The position numbers were made by a program, and so were the translations under genes. Positions 37,101-46,357 of a stretch of 64,000 nt of DNA are shown here, one piece after another. This stretch comes from DASVTR01 sp036382855 (GTDB lineage: Bacteria; Acidobacteriota; Blastocatellia; Pyrinomonadales; Pyrinomonadaceae), in contig DASVPO010000024.1 in NCBI GenBank assembly GCA_036382855.1, forward strand, positions 372,001 through 436,000, in the 5' to 3' direction. The first letter of the stretch is position 1. Every line of letters starts with the position of its first letter. The notes beneath the pieces were generated by a model. It was not told the origin of the DNA, did not search any database, and saw only the letters and a list, made by a program, of their open reading frames with translations.

Positions 37101-37680
37101 GAACGACATTCCTGTCCCGGCCGATTATGACGGCGACAATAAGACAGACTTCGCAGTCTTCCGTAAGACCGAAGGCAACTGGTACATCCTCAATAGCGCT
37201 ACCAATACCGAGACCGTCCGTAATTGGGGCATCTCGACCGATGCGCCTGTCGCGGCGGACTACGATGGCGACGGCAAAGCTGATGTTGCGGTCTTCAGAA
37301 GCGGAGAGAGCAACTGGTATATCCTCAATAGCGCGACGAACACCGTAACGGTTCGCCTTTGGGGACTCGGCAGCGACAGGCTAGTACCTGCTGATTACGA
37401 TGGCGATGGCAGAACCGACTTAGCCGTCTTCCGTCCCTCGGATAGCAACTGGTACGTCGTTCAGAGCGGGACCGACACGCCAATGGTCAAAGGGTGGGGC
37501 AACAGCGGTGACGTACGAGTGCCAGCCGATTACGATCAGGACGGAAAAGCCGACATCGCCATCTGGCGTCCGGCAGATAGCAATTGGTACATTATTAGAA
37601 GCTCAACCGGCGCGGTGCAACGCGTGACGTTCGGCTCAAGCGGTGATGTGCCCGTCGCGTCTGCTTATTTGCCGCAGTAA
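34156..37680 (+). CDS. secreted delta-60 repeat protein with C-terminal FG-GAP/VCBS repeats
   Basis: 1174 residues; TAAGGAG precedes the ATG. A signal peptide (AVAVVALLLLMGLSRSVQA, cleavage near residue 55) is followed by about fourteen delta-60 units of 55-62 residues, each with a version of AIQPDGKIVVAG then DFALARYNPDGTLDxTFGxGG; they probably form beta-propellers. Residues about 893-1174 hold six FG-GAP/VCBS units starting DFDGD/DYDGDxxxDxAxxR and containing NWYxxxS. These are calcium-binding beta-propeller blades in other proteins (integrin-like). It is probably a cell-surface or secreted adhesive/scaffold protein. The same six-unit tail recurs on two other proteins of the window. A hairpin terminator follows. 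Confidence 0.9.
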   Translation: MRLKQHPENCLPSILLSALTNFRPQRVASSQAGKSLAVAVVALLLLMGLSRSVQAVPGSPDHSFGSPNGNVQTDFSSSTDGIRAIAIQPDGKIVAAGYTYTRPGSDFALARYNPDGTLDATFGNGGKVSTVFFGGPDTVHAIAIQPDGKIVVAGDVTPASGGSLFGLARYNPNGSLDPTFGSGGRVTTAFSGSNDSAHAVFILPGGQILAAGHGLNGNRNDFFVARYDSNGNLDPTFGNGGKAVAAIPGTDELSTGAALHPDGRIVVCGETSSGPPFSNFALVRFNRDGSLDPTFGNGGFVSTSFAGIANRASAVAVQPDSKIVATGYASNGSGGFDFGLARYESDGSLDSTFGSGGRVMTDFSGTTDVANAIVIQPNGRIIVAGRTDDTQIGSSNNFALARYNADGMLDATFGLNGKIVAPSFAGNDSAAALALQPNGKIVAGGTIQTGSEDFAVARYNGDPTAAPGNPDISFDGDGKATTDFNGNRDEANAVALQPDGKTIVAGSATVGNLDFAVARYNVNGTLDSTFGTNGKVTTAVSAGGDDVAYAVALQPDGKIVVAGYAQTATNFDFALVRYNPNGTLDASFGSGGRLTTDFGGGSDVGRAIVLQPDNKLVVAGYATIGSGRDFALARYNSNGSADDGTVNDSTPVDSFGTGGKVTTAFGGASDNDEAYALVLQPDGKLVAAGSAVIATTRDFALARYDTNGAPDTTFGSGSGKVTTPFGSSTDIAYALALQLDGKLVAVGSTVNTSGNTDFALARYSNTGIPDNTFDGDGRVSSGALLPGGVNDEGRAVAIQPDGRIIAAGFAVFPTINGLSGDFEVFRYRSDGSLDPTFGDGGRQVTDVFNFSRNDEAHAIALRPNGRFVVAGFATNSNGNVDFALVRYFARIKQRSDFDGDYRSDIAVWQPTDHNWYVFNSQSNAFRLQNDWTNGLPGDQIVPGDYDGDDRTDFAIFRKTEGNWYVILSSTGSTIIKHWGGDANDIPVPADYDGDNKTDFAVFRKTEGNWYILNSATNTETVRNWGISTDAPVAADYDGDGKADVAVFRSGESNWYILNSATNTVTVRLWGLGSDRLVPADYDGDGRTDLAVFRPSDSNWYVVQSGTDTPMVKGWGNSGDVRVPADYDQDGKADIAIWRPADSNWYIIRSSTGAVQRVTFGSSGDVPVASAYLPQ

Positions 37681-37715
37681 CACTGGAATCACCAGAGCGG
37701 CAGAGGCGAAAAATT

Positions 37716-37751
37716 ACAGCGGCGAGTCCTGCTTCTCAGGCTCGCCGCTGT
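37716..37751 (+). terminator. GC-rich hairpin after the delta-60 gene
   Basis: ACAGCGGCGAG pairs perfectly with CTCGCCGCTGT across a 14-nt loop. It resembles the hairpin at 57240-57266, which also follows an FG-GAP gene. It lies 36 bp after the stop. Confidence 0.65.
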
Positions 37752-37919
37752 ATCCAACTTTGTAGACCGGCTCTTCGCCAAGGTGCTCGGGTGCGATGAT
37801 GCGAGCCACAAATTTCGAGGCATTGATTGAGCCGCCAGAACCTTAAGCGTTCGATGACAGGCCGCCTGACTATTCATTCAAACCCTTGATACACGGCATT
37901 TAGTTTGAGACCAAAGACT

Positions 37920-40900
37920 TTACTTCCAGTTACCTGCAAGATAGAAAGCTCCCCAATCTCTGTATTGCGGGTAGTGGGTCTGCGTTTGTAACTGGGCACT
38001 ATGAAATGCATCTCCTATTCGAGAGCCATGATAGAGAGCAGCATAGAGCTGCTCGAAAAAGAAAGCAGCCGCGTTCGTCTCAACGTTCCAGAGCGTGCCG
38101 ATAATCGTTGATACACCTGCAATCAGAAGATTAGCGGAGAAGCCGCGCATGTTGTCGGAAACATCGAAGCGACCGAGAGCGGTTTCGCACGCGCTGAGTG
38201 TCACTAAATCCACACCGCGCAGGTCCAGCTTTAGGACCTCATAGGAATACAGTATATCTTCACCCTTCTCACCCGAAAGGTAAATACACTGAAACGCCGG
38301 CGCGCTCACGCGATGCTCGCCATGCGAGGCAAGGTGAATCCTGCGCGAAGTCGCCAAAGCTTCCAGGACTGCCGACTTTGTCGCGGCGCTGCCTGTGAGC
38401 GCCTTAGTTCCAAATATCTTCGCGATAGCCGAAGCTTCGTCCTGCGCGCCAGAGAGGGGCGCTAGCCCGCGCGGGTTCTGCGTGTCGAAATCCAGACCGA
38501 TAGCCACCAATTCGTGCTGAGGCTCTGCCGGCGGACTTTCCTGTGCAGAGGACAATAGTTGCAGGTTCGGCAGATATGTCATGCTCCAGTTCTTTGAGAG
38601 CGGCTCATCCTCCGGGCCTAGAAGGTGGAAAGGATAGAAATGGAGCGGGCCGTGCGGGGCGATGCACAAGTGGTCTTTGCCCGTTTCTCGCAAACGTGCC
38701 AGAAGTTGACTCAAATCTTTCGCAAGATATTGCTGGCTATCCTGATGCAACAAGTCAAAGGCTTCGCTTGAAGCGGAGAGCGGGCCGGGTTCCATCTGCA
38801 CGGACTCGCGTACTGCTTTGACGACAAGACTCAACCAGTTTGCTGCAATCGCCTCCTCACCATCGCCGAAGGTGATGGTCGCAGAGGGCAGCGAACGTGA
38901 TACTCCCACAAACAGCTTAACATCCTGATCTGTTAGAACGAGCGTGTAAATGGCAAGCCCACCCGTTTGCGGGGCGCTGCCGATGAAATAGCAGAGCAGG
39001 ACGCCTCGCGGGCCGAGTGCTTCCTGCAAAGATTCAACCGTAGGAATCCAATCCGGCGCGGAGGTTTCGCGCATCGCCAGTTGACGATCCAGTTCTGCGT
39101 CGAAGCGGATTTGAAGATTTCGCAATTGCTCGCTGCGCGTCGCTCCCCCTCTCATCTCTCTTGAGCTTACGTAGGCCGTCAGGAGCGTCTCGTCATCGAG
39201 AATCGAGGAAGGGGCTGCTTCGCTGTCTATCGTCCGCTCCAGTTCCTCTATGCTGCTGAGCATGCTTTGAGCTTCGGGTGTTTCCAGCCACGGCAAGCGA
39301 CCTCTCTGTGCGAGCGCGTTCGCAAAGCGGTTTCCCTTGGCTGCCTCAAGCAGAAGGAGCAGTAAAAGCGCATTGGCTTTCTGTTGAACCAGCAGTGCCA
39401 ATACTTGCCGGTAGTAATATTGGAAAGAAACCATGACGGAGTCGCCAAGCTGATTCTCCAACTCAAGCGTAATGATGCTCGCTCCGGCGATGAAGGAATT
39501 AAGCGCCACTGCATCGCGATTTAAACCAAGGTCTAAAGTCCTCTGCACCGACTCTATTGCCATGCGCGGCAGGCGCGCGCGGAGGAACGAAAAAGCGCCC
39601 TGCATGTAATACTTTGCTGCCTCCTCGACGGCATCGCGATTCAACGCGTTGACGGCCGCGCCGATTTGAAGCATCCCCTTGAGCCAGAGTAAGAGCGGAG
39701 ACAGCATCTCTGCCAATTCGGGGCTGGTCTCGATTCCGCGCGCAAGCAGTTCGAGTCCTGCCGCTTCTTCATCTGAAGAAGTTGTGTCAAAAGCGAGTCC
39801 GAAGAATATGGCGGCGCGCGTTTGTTCATTCCAGTTATTACTCTGAGCTATCTCTTCCGCAGCCTTCGTTCGCTCGTCAACGGTTTGCCCCTCGACGCTT
39901 GATAGCTCTCTGGGAACCAACGCATTTTTCACAAATGTTATGCCCATGCGAAAAAACGAATCTTTGATTTGTTCGTCCTCGGAATCGGTCAGCGGAAGCA
40001 CGGCCAACCAGAGGTCTAATGCCAGTTGCTCGTCTTTTTCATTGATAGCATCAGCGGTTTGTACAAATAGTTGAATAATCTCTCCGGGTTCATTCTTCTC
40101 CCGCCATTCACTGATCGGCGTCTCCAACATTCGTCGCGCCTCCAGCAGGTCAGACTCTTCCGCATAACTCCCGGTGGGTTGCGGCGCATCCCAGGCGAGA
40201 ATATTTTTAATCTCTGCGCGCATCCTCGCATGACTATCTCCCGCCAGAAGAATCAGGGCTTCGCTCCCCACGGCCTGCACTTCGTCTGATTGTACCTGCA
40301 CGCCCGCCACACGCTGCCATATCAGCGCTTGCAATATCCCCTTGAGCGCAAGTCCACGATTGACTCCGTCACGAACTGCCGCGGCGCGACGCAAATACTC
40401 AGCCGCTTTCAATAACGCGTCACGGAGAGGCGGGATGTGCGCCGCGTCATCAATCGAGCCCGCGTATCTTGCCGCCTGCTCTTGTGTGAGTCGCTCGTGC
40501 CAGAGACGCCATTGCAACTCATAGTTCTCCGTTGTCCTTCCACCTGTATACGGATCAAGATGTAAGACGCCCAGACGAAAGAGAATTTCGCCGGGCGCGT
40601 AAAATCCATTGGGGTCTTTGATGGTATTCGAAAACTGTTCGCCGCGCGCCACGGCATCTCGAAATAGTAAGCCATCGGGCACGTCCCAGACTGCGCGTGC
40701 CACTATGTCGAGCCAGTGAATGGTCGCGCAGAAATCCATCGCCTCCTGCTCAACCTCAAGGTTCGAACGCCGTGCTTCAAGGGCTGAAAGAATCAGTTTT
40801 TCTATCAGTAAGCCGTCTTCCCAGTTGTTGTTCCGGGCAGCGCCCTCAGCTCTAATTGAGAGAGCCCGCACGTAAATTAGAGAGAGCAGATTATAAGTGC

Positions 40901-41225
40901 CGGGTTGACGGGCAAGCTCTAGTCCTTGAGCCTGCGTGATCTCGCCTTTACGGATGCGCGCAAACAGCTTTTCCAGCGGGCCAGGCCCAAACGGATACTT
41001 GGTCATATCGCTGTTGAGACTCTCGACCATGAGGCCAAGCGAGTGCAGCACATAGGCGGCCTGCGCCTGTGTCGGTTCAGGTAGTGTTTGCATGTGCGTC
41101 GCGAAGCGTGCCTGCCATTCCGAAGAGAGTAAAACGGGATGAGCAAAGGCAAAGGCAATAGACTCGGCAGGCGATTCACACTCCGTGAGTTCTTCGAACA
41201 GGCTAAGGACGGCAGATTCGCTCAT
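37920..41225 (-). CDS. TPR-CHAT (caspase-like) protein
   Basis: 1101 residues without a signal peptide or membrane segment. Residues 1-700 are all-helical with degenerate TPR-type hairpins. The C-terminal ~400 residues form a CHAT domain: HGPLHFYPFHLLG near 860, SGAQDEASAIAKIFG near 924, the catalytic His in IHLASHGEH near 968, the catalytic Cys in LSACETALG near 1009, then SANLLIAGVSTIIGTLWNV near 1027 and the terminal DWGAFYLAGNW. CHAT domains are cysteine peptidases of the caspase/separase clan. Both catalytic residues are intact, so it should be active. It is translated by a 4-bp ATGA overlap with the preceding gene, a tight two-gene operon. The target is unknown; relatives act in cell-death or defence cascades. 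Confidence 0.92.
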   Translation of the reverse strand: MSESAVLSLFEELTECESPAESIAFAFAHPVLLSSEWQARFATHMQTLPEPTQAQAAYVLHSLGLMVESLNSDMTKYPFGPGPLEKLFARIRKGEITQAQGLELARQPGTYNLLSLIYVRALSIRAEGAARNNNWEDGLLIEKLILSALEARRSNLEVEQEAMDFCATIHWLDIVARAVWDVPDGLLFRDAVARGEQFSNTIKDPNGFYAPGEILFRLGVLHLDPYTGGRTTENYELQWRLWHERLTQEQAARYAGSIDDAAHIPPLRDALLKAAEYLRRAAAVRDGVNRGLALKGILQALIWQRVAGVQVQSDEVQAVGSEALILLAGDSHARMRAEIKNILAWDAPQPTGSYAEESDLLEARRMLETPISEWREKNEPGEIIQLFVQTADAINEKDEQLALDLWLAVLPLTDSEDEQIKDSFFRMGITFVKNALVPRELSSVEGQTVDERTKAAEEIAQSNNWNEQTRAAIFFGLAFDTTSSDEEAAGLELLARGIETSPELAEMLSPLLLWLKGMLQIGAAVNALNRDAVEEAAKYYMQGAFSFLRARLPRMAIESVQRTLDLGLNRDAVALNSFIAGASIITLELENQLGDSVMVSFQYYYRQVLALLVQQKANALLLLLLLEAAKGNRFANALAQRGRLPWLETPEAQSMLSSIEELERTIDSEAAPSSILDDETLLTAYVSSREMRGGATRSEQLRNLQIRFDAELDRQLAMRETSAPDWIPTVESLQEALGPRGVLLCYFIGSAPQTGGLAIYTLVLTDQDVKLFVGVSRSLPSATITFGDGEEAIAANWLSLVVKAVRESVQMEPGPLSASSEAFDLLHQDSQQYLAKDLSQLLARLRETGKDHLCIAPHGPLHFYPFHLLGPEDEPLSKNWSMTYLPNLQLLSSAQESPPAEPQHELVAIGLDFDTQNPRGLAPLSGAQDEASAIAKIFGTKALTGSAATKSAVLEALATSRRIHLASHGEHRVSAPAFQCIYLSGEKGEDILYSYEVLKLDLRGVDLVTLSACETALGRFDVSDNMRGFSANLLIAGVSTIIGTLWNVETNAAAFFFEQLYAALYHGSRIGDAFHSAQLQTQTHYPQYRDWGAFYLAGNWK

Positions 41226-41908
41226 TTGATTGCTCCTAAATAAAATTCCTCAACGGGAACGTCCTTCGGACGCTGGTCATAGAACACCAGGAACCTGCGA
41301 GTGCCGATTGTGGTTGAAAATTTCACAGTGCCCCTGGTTTCCTCCTGGTAGGGCGAGCGCACCACCAGATGAAAGTGGAACAACCCGTCGAGCGTTGCGA
41401 GGTCTGTGCGTTTCATCTCCCAGAAGGGCTTGGCTGTGGCCTCCCTGTATCCACGAATGGAATAGAGTTTTTCGTCAACCTGTGCTGATTCCGACATCTC
41501 TGACGAAAGGAATTTCAGCGCCGCGCCTACCTTGGCTGTTGATGTGCGCTTCACGGATTCGTGAACGTTATTGGGGTTCATAGACCATGCGATCGCACTC
41601 TTCGGGGAATCCGAGGCGAGTTCCACTTCCAGCCATGCCTTGTCAAACTGCTCACCCTCGGAAGGATAGAAACTGCACACAAGACGAACGTAGTTGTACT
41701 GAAACTTCCCCTTTTCAGCGGCGATGTAGCTGGCGAGTTCTTTATCGTCCTGGGCTGTTTTGCTTGTCAAACGCACTACCGTCGGCTGGCCCAACTCTAT
41801 CGAACTGCTCGGCGGCTGCACGCTGGCTTCGCCACTTCGCACCTGTCGGGAGTCTGGAGTCAATTCGACGCGAAAGAGGGGTGGATCAGGTAAGTCAATC
41901 GTAATCAT
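41222..41908 (-). CDS. uncharacterised protein coupled to the CHAT protease
   Basis: 228 residues with GGAG 5 nt before ATG. No domain is recognised. It is predicted soluble, beta-rich at both ends (LFRVELTPDSRQV; LFHFHLVVRSPYQEETRGTV) with a helical middle (HESVKRTSTAKVGAALKFL). No leader, cysteines or catalytic signature. The overlap ATGA with the CHAT gene implies translational coupling and a fixed ratio of the two proteins. It could be a substrate, inhibitor, sensor or membrane-targeting partner of the protease. Confidence 0.78.
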   Translation of the reverse strand: MITIDLPDPPLFRVELTPDSRQVRSGEASVQPPSSSIELGQPTVVRLTSKTAQDDKELASYIAAEKGKFQYNYVRLVCSFYPSEGEQFDKAWLEVELASDSPKSAIAWSMNPNNVHESVKRTSTAKVGAALKFLSSEMSESAQVDEKLYSIRGYREATAKPFWEMKRTDLATLDGLFHFHLVVRSPYQEETRGTVKFSTTIGTRRFLVFYDQRPKDVPVEEFYLGAIK

Positions 41909-42250
41909 GCTATCTCCGTTAGTAACTGCGAAGCCTTGCAGCAGGGTGGATTAAAAGAGTTTGCAAGGAAAAGAGCGCTGAGAATTCAAAACCAGAAAAA
42001 AGTATAGCCGCACGATATACCCGGCCAGAGCAAAAGTCAAGATTTAGGGGTAGCGTCCTAAGAGCGTGTTGCTGTGGTTTGCAGGATAGGGTTAGAGATT
42101 AGTTTGACTCGCCGTCGTCCTGCTCGTCGTCTTCTGTCGCGCCGAATAAACTATTCTGACCGCTGACAGCAGGAAGGGTTGCTCCTCTTGCCAAAGCTTG
42201 ATAGTTGATTCTCGCAGTTTGGTCTGTTAGTTAAACTCTGAAGAAATCTC
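41909..42250. other. gap between the CHAT operon and the winged-helix regulator
   Basis: No complete gene. On the minus strand 42099-42231 has a short open frame without an ATG or ribosome site, ending in an acidic GATEDDEQDDGESN-type tail; it may be the end of a lost gene. No terminator was recognised. Confidence 0.4.
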
Positions 42251-44044
42251 TTATTCGTCATGTAGGCCAATACGTCTCAGTAGTTCTGTGAATCTTGTGT
42301 CCGAACGGAGAGCATCGAGCCGCGGGTCAACCTTGAGCATTAAGAGCAGTTCGTTTCTGTCCTGATATGCTTTCCCCATCCATTTAAACGCCTGCTCTGT
42401 CTCCGTCAGGCCAGTATATATCAGTGCGATGGAGGCTGGCTCGATATACCTTCGGTCAGACATTTTCTTCAACCTGTTGAGAATCTTCTCTGCCTCGCTC
42501 CTTCTCCCTGCCCTCGCATAAGTGTATCCGAGCATCGCCAAGCCTTCGGGGCCTGATGAAATGCTTATCGCCTTCCGCAACTCGGCCACGGCCTCTTTAT
42601 ACATTCCTTTTTGCGTATAGGCTGCTCCGATGACGCCATAAGCAACACGAAAACTACGGTCAAGCTCAAGAGTCACACGGCATTGCGCTATCGCTTTGTC
42701 ATACTGTCGCGCGTAATAGAAGTGTGTGCCGACAACTGTATTGATAATAAGTGATAGAGGGTCAAGACTCTGCGCTTGTCTGATTTTTGCAAGAGACTCA
42801 TCAAAGCGGCCCATCGCGCGCAGATACAGCGCATGCCAGTGATAAGCGGTCGCGTAGTTCGGATTCAACTCGACGGCGCGCCTGAATTCACGTACCGCGC
42901 CAGCCCAATCCCAGTCATGCATCATCTTAACGTGGCCCAGTGAGGTATGCGCTTCGGCCAGCGCTTCGTCTATCTTCAACGCCTGCCCGGCCGCGGCTTT
43001 AATAAGCGGCGCGGATTCGGTCGGACGCAGCCACCCGTAGCTGTTGAGCAGGTTGTAACAGTCAGCCAGCCCCGCATAGGCCAACGCATAGTTAGGGTCT
43101 TCCCTGATGGCCTGTCGGAAATACTCGATTGCTTTCTTGAAACCCTCTTCGGTTCTCTTGTTCCAGTAGTAACGTCCTTTCAAATACGCCTGATAGGCTT
43201 CGGTGTTCTCCGTGTATCGTTTCGTTAGAAGGTGCTTCTGCTGGCCGCTCATCCTCAGCTTCAATTTCTCGGAGATTTCACGCGAAATTTCTGCCTGCAC
43301 AGCGAGAATATCTAAAGGCTCGCAGGTATACTGCTCGCCCCAGATTTGCCGTCCATCCGAGACATCTATCAATTCTGTTCTAATAATAAGCTTGTTTCCG
43401 AGATAAAGGAGTCTACCCATGAGCACTGCGCGGACACCCATCTCTCGTCCGACCTTTTGTGGATCAGCCTCCCTGTCTTTGTAGCGAAAAACTGTGCTCC
43501 GGGCCATGACGCGCAGCGGAGGCAGTTGCGAGAGGCTATTGATAATACTTTCCGTTATCCCATCAGAAAGATATTCCGCGTTCGGGTCGGCGCTGGCGTT
43601 AGCAAATGGCAGGACTGCCAGAGATTGAATAGCCTGGGTTTGCTCGCCCGGCCTCTCTTGAGCGGCTGCGGCTGGAGCGTCCTGCTCTCGCGCAGTGGCA
43701 GCGCTCTCGTCGGCCAATACCTTTCGCACGTCTGCGCTGAAGCGATAACCAAACTTCGGAATAGTTTCGATGTAAGGGTGTTGCTGGTCGCGCTGGTCGA
43801 GCAATTTTCTCAGGAGAGAGACGTTTTGTGTCAGGTTGGCCTCTTCCACATGAATATCAGGCCAAATCTCTCTCATCAATTCATCCTTGCTGACGACGTG
43901 CCCGCTGTTGCGTACGAGCACGATGAGCGTATCAAACACCTTCGGGGTTAACGGCACGACCATCGTTCCGCGCAGCAATAAACGCTCGCGTGGATTTAAA
44001 CGGAAAGAGCCAAACTCATAGATGTAGTGCAAGTCTATGTTCAC
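42251..44044 (-). CDS. CadC-like winged-helix regulator with TolB-like and TPR domains
   Basis: 597 residues from a GTG start with a weak ribosome site. Residues 8-105 are an OmpR/PhoB-type winged helix (RLNPRERLLLRG, KDELMREIWPDIHVEEANLT, IETIPKFGYRF). After a low-complexity alanine-rich linker comes a TolB N-terminal-like domain (about 145-260: LAVLPFANASADPNAEYLSD, MARSTVFRYKD). TPR repeats fill 280-590 (YFRQAIREDPNYALAYAGLA; FRRAVELNPNYATAYHWHA). No transmembrane helix is evident. This is a one-component regulator type very common in acidobacteria, with unknown ligands. It may control the adjacent CHAT operon or the divergent propeller gene, but no operator is recognised. Confidence 0.88.
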   Translation of the reverse strand: MNIDLHYIYEFGSFRLNPRERLLLRGTMVVPLTPKVFDTLIVLVRNSGHVVSKDELMREIWPDIHVEEANLTQNVSLLRKLLDQRDQQHPYIETIPKFGYRFSADVRKVLADESAATAREQDAPAAAAQERPGEQTQAIQSLAVLPFANASADPNAEYLSDGITESIINSLSQLPPLRVMARSTVFRYKDREADPQKVGREMGVRAVLMGRLLYLGNKLIIRTELIDVSDGRQIWGEQYTCEPLDILAVQAEISREISEKLKLRMSGQQKHLLTKRYTENTEAYQAYLKGRYYWNKRTEEGFKKAIEYFRQAIREDPNYALAYAGLADCYNLLNSYGWLRPTESAPLIKAAAGQALKIDEALAEAHTSLGHVKMMHDWDWAGAVREFRRAVELNPNYATAYHWHALYLRAMGRFDESLAKIRQAQSLDPLSLIINTVVGTHFYYARQYDKAIAQCRVTLELDRSFRVAYGVIGAAYTQKGMYKEAVAELRKAISISSGPEGLAMLGYTYARAGRRSEAEKILNRLKKMSDRRYIEPASIALIYTGLTETEQAFKWMGKAYQDRNELLLMLKVDPRLDALRSDTRFTELLRRIGLHDE

Positions 44045-44374
44045 CGCGTTTTAGAAATCTTTGAGAACGCTTTGAGAGAAGTCTAAGGACTGCTCAAAGC
44101 TCCATCTGTATTATCAACTGCGTAGTGAACAGTGACCGCGCTGCTCAGGTGCGCACACAAAGGTCAATTGAAAGCGGCTGATTTAGCTCATTGCTGGGAC
44201 AGTTAGCGTTTCGAATGTCAATGAGAGGAACTTTTCGCTAACTCTGGGCAGTTCCTATATTGCCCTACTGGCATCCAGATTTCAATCAGCGAAGCAACAT
44301 TCAACGAAACCCAACGTTAGCGCCGGAGCTTACTGTCCGACTTTGCCTGACACGATTGTAAGGAGATAACTCAC
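44045..44374. other. divergent intergenic region
   Basis: 330 bp between two divergent genes. No ORF with a ribosome site other than TAAGGAG for the gene at 44375. It must hold both promoters, but I see no clear consensus boxes. Confidence 0.5.
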
Positions 44375-46159
44375 ATGAAAAACTCAAGCCTCGTAAAGCA
44401 ATTAACCGTTATCACCTTTGCCGTCATCATCAGCCTATCAGCATCGGTGGCTGTGAAAGGTGAGCCGTCAATTTACCCCCCAGCATCAGCAAGCGTGTTG
44501 CCATCTGCTAACGGCAGAATCGCATTTACCAGTTATCGTGATGGCAATGACGAGATTTATACGATGAACCCGGATGGCAGCAATCCGAGGAGGCTGACTA
44601 ACAATTCGGCGAGCGATCAGCATCCGGCCTGGTCGCCTGACGGAACAAAAATAGCCTTTATAAGTAACCGCAACGGCTACTTTAACATTTGGAGCATGAA
44701 TGCCGATGGCAGCCTTCCGACAAGACTCACCAGCGGCAGCGCGGATGCCTCTGATCCTGCTTGGTCACCAGATGGAACGAAGATCGCTTACTCTTACTTC
44801 AGTAATAGCGTCGGCGGAATTTATGTGATGAACGCCGATGGTAGCAACCAGACCAGAATTATGAATGGCTTGAACTCGGGCGGATTACCCGCATGGTCGC
44901 CGGATGGAACGAAAATAGCCTTCGTCTATAGCAGTAACGGCGAAGTATCCATCTACGTTATGAACGTAGATGGTAGCAATCTCGTCAGGCTTACTTACAC
45001 GCCCGCACCGGGCGGCGATTACCATCCCGCATGGTCTCCCGATGGTACACAGATAGCTTTCAGAAGTGTTCGTGATGGCAATAACAACAGCGCGATCTTC
45101 GTTATGAATGCAGATGGAAGCCAGCAAACGCGCCTCACTGCCGGCCTGATCGGCGATGATGAGCCGGTCTGGTCACCCGACGGGGCGAAGATTGCATTCT
45201 GGAGCTATCGTAACTACCGTAAAAAGATTTACGTGATGAATGCCGACGGTAGCAATCAAACGGAGTTGACTAACGTTGTCACAAGCGACAGCCATCCCAC
45301 ATGGCAGGCGCTACCGCCGGGGACAACACTTTCTGCGCATGCTAAAGGCTCTGATTTTGATGGCGACAGTAAAGCAGACATGGCCTTCTGGCGAGCTACA
45401 GACGCCAACTGGCACATCCTCCACAGCCTTGACGGCTCGACCAGAATTCAAAACTGGGGCGGCAGTAGCGATTTTCTAATGCCTGCCGATTATGATGGTG
45501 ACCGTAAAATTGATATTGCCATCTGGCGAGCCACAGAGGGCAACTGGTATATCGTCAATAGCTCAACGGGCACGGCGACCATTCACAACTGGGGCGGCGG
45601 CAGTGACAAGCCCGTGCGCGGAGATTTTGATGGTGATGGCAAAGCTGATCCAGCTATCTTCAGAGGCAGCGAGGGCAATTGGTACATTCATAACAGTTCC
45701 AATAACACCGTCGCTATCCAGAACTGGGGCAATGCCGATGATGATCTTGTGCCGGGAGATTATGATGGCGACGAAAAAACAGACGTTGCCGTCTTTCGCT
45801 CCTCGGAAGGCAAGTGGTACATCCGCAATAGCTCAAACGGCAGCGTCACAATTCAGACATGGGGTAGTGTCGGTGATAGCCTGACACCCGGTGACTATGA
45901 TGGCGACGGCCGGACTGACATAGCCTTTTGGCGGCCCGTTAATGGCGAATGGCACGTCATTCGAAGTTTAGACGGCTCCGTTAGTATTCAGACTTTGGGC
46001 AGTAGTAGCGACTTACCTGTGCCAACGGATTATGATGGCGATGGGAAGGATGATCTCGCCATCTTCCATCCCGGTGACGGCAGTTGGCATATCAGGCGCA
46101 GCCTTACCGGCTCTCTTCTAGTACAAAACTGGGGCGCGAGCGGCGATATTCCTCTGTAG
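44375..46159 (+). CDS. TolB-type PD40 propeller with C-terminal FG-GAP/VCBS repeats
   Basis: 594 residues; TAAGGAG precedes the ATG. A signal peptide (VITFAVIISLSASVAVKG) is followed by six TolB/PD40 blades (about 45-315), each with IYxMNxDGSN then RLTxxxxxxxxPAWSPDGTKIAF. From about 325 come six FG-GAP/VCBS units (DFDGDSKADMAFWR to DYDGDGKDDLAIFH) with conserved NWYI. TolB-like propellers bind proteins or peptides; the FG-GAP part probably binds calcium. It is likely a secreted or periplasmic protein. Its tail is closely related to those at 34156 and 56097. A hairpin terminator follows. Confidence 0.9.
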   Translation: MKNSSLVKQLTVITFAVIISLSASVAVKGEPSIYPPASASVLPSANGRIAFTSYRDGNDEIYTMNPDGSNPRRLTNNSASDQHPAWSPDGTKIAFISNRNGYFNIWSMNADGSLPTRLTSGSADASDPAWSPDGTKIAYSYFSNSVGGIYVMNADGSNQTRIMNGLNSGGLPAWSPDGTKIAFVYSSNGEVSIYVMNVDGSNLVRLTYTPAPGGDYHPAWSPDGTQIAFRSVRDGNNNSAIFVMNADGSQQTRLTAGLIGDDEPVWSPDGAKIAFWSYRNYRKKIYVMNADGSNQTELTNVVTSDSHPTWQALPPGTTLSAHAKGSDFDGDSKADMAFWRATDANWHILHSLDGSTRIQNWGGSSDFLMPADYDGDRKIDIAIWRATEGNWYIVNSSTGTATIHNWGGGSDKPVRGDFDGDGKADPAIFRGSEGNWYIHNSSNNTVAIQNWGNADDDLVPGDYDGDEKTDVAVFRSSEGKWYIRNSSNGSVTIQTWGSVGDSLTPGDYDGDGRTDIAFWRPVNGEWHVIRSLDGSVSIQTLGSSSDLPVPTDYDGDGKDDLAIFHPGDGSWHIRRSLTGSLLVQNWGASGDIPL

Positions 46160-46179
46160 CTCTTTCGTAAAGAACCAAG

Positions 46180-46223
46180 AGCCGGCGGAACAACAAGTCC
46201 TAAGCTTTAGTTGTCCGCCGGCT
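46180..46223 (+). terminator. GC-rich hairpin after the PD40/FG-GAP gene
   Basis: AGCCGGCGGAACAAC pairs with GTTGTCCGCCGGCT with one bulged base, across a 15-nt loop. It starts 20 bp after the stop. No strong T run. Confidence 0.55.
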
Positions 46224-46357
46224 ACATAAGCAGTGATTGTTGATTTGTGAAAGTGTATCCCCTGTTGAATTTAACTTGAAGTGACATTCCGTATGACCCG
46301 CGAAGGTAGTGTTGCCACAATTACTTTAGAGCGCAGAAGGTCACAAGCTACTCTTTC

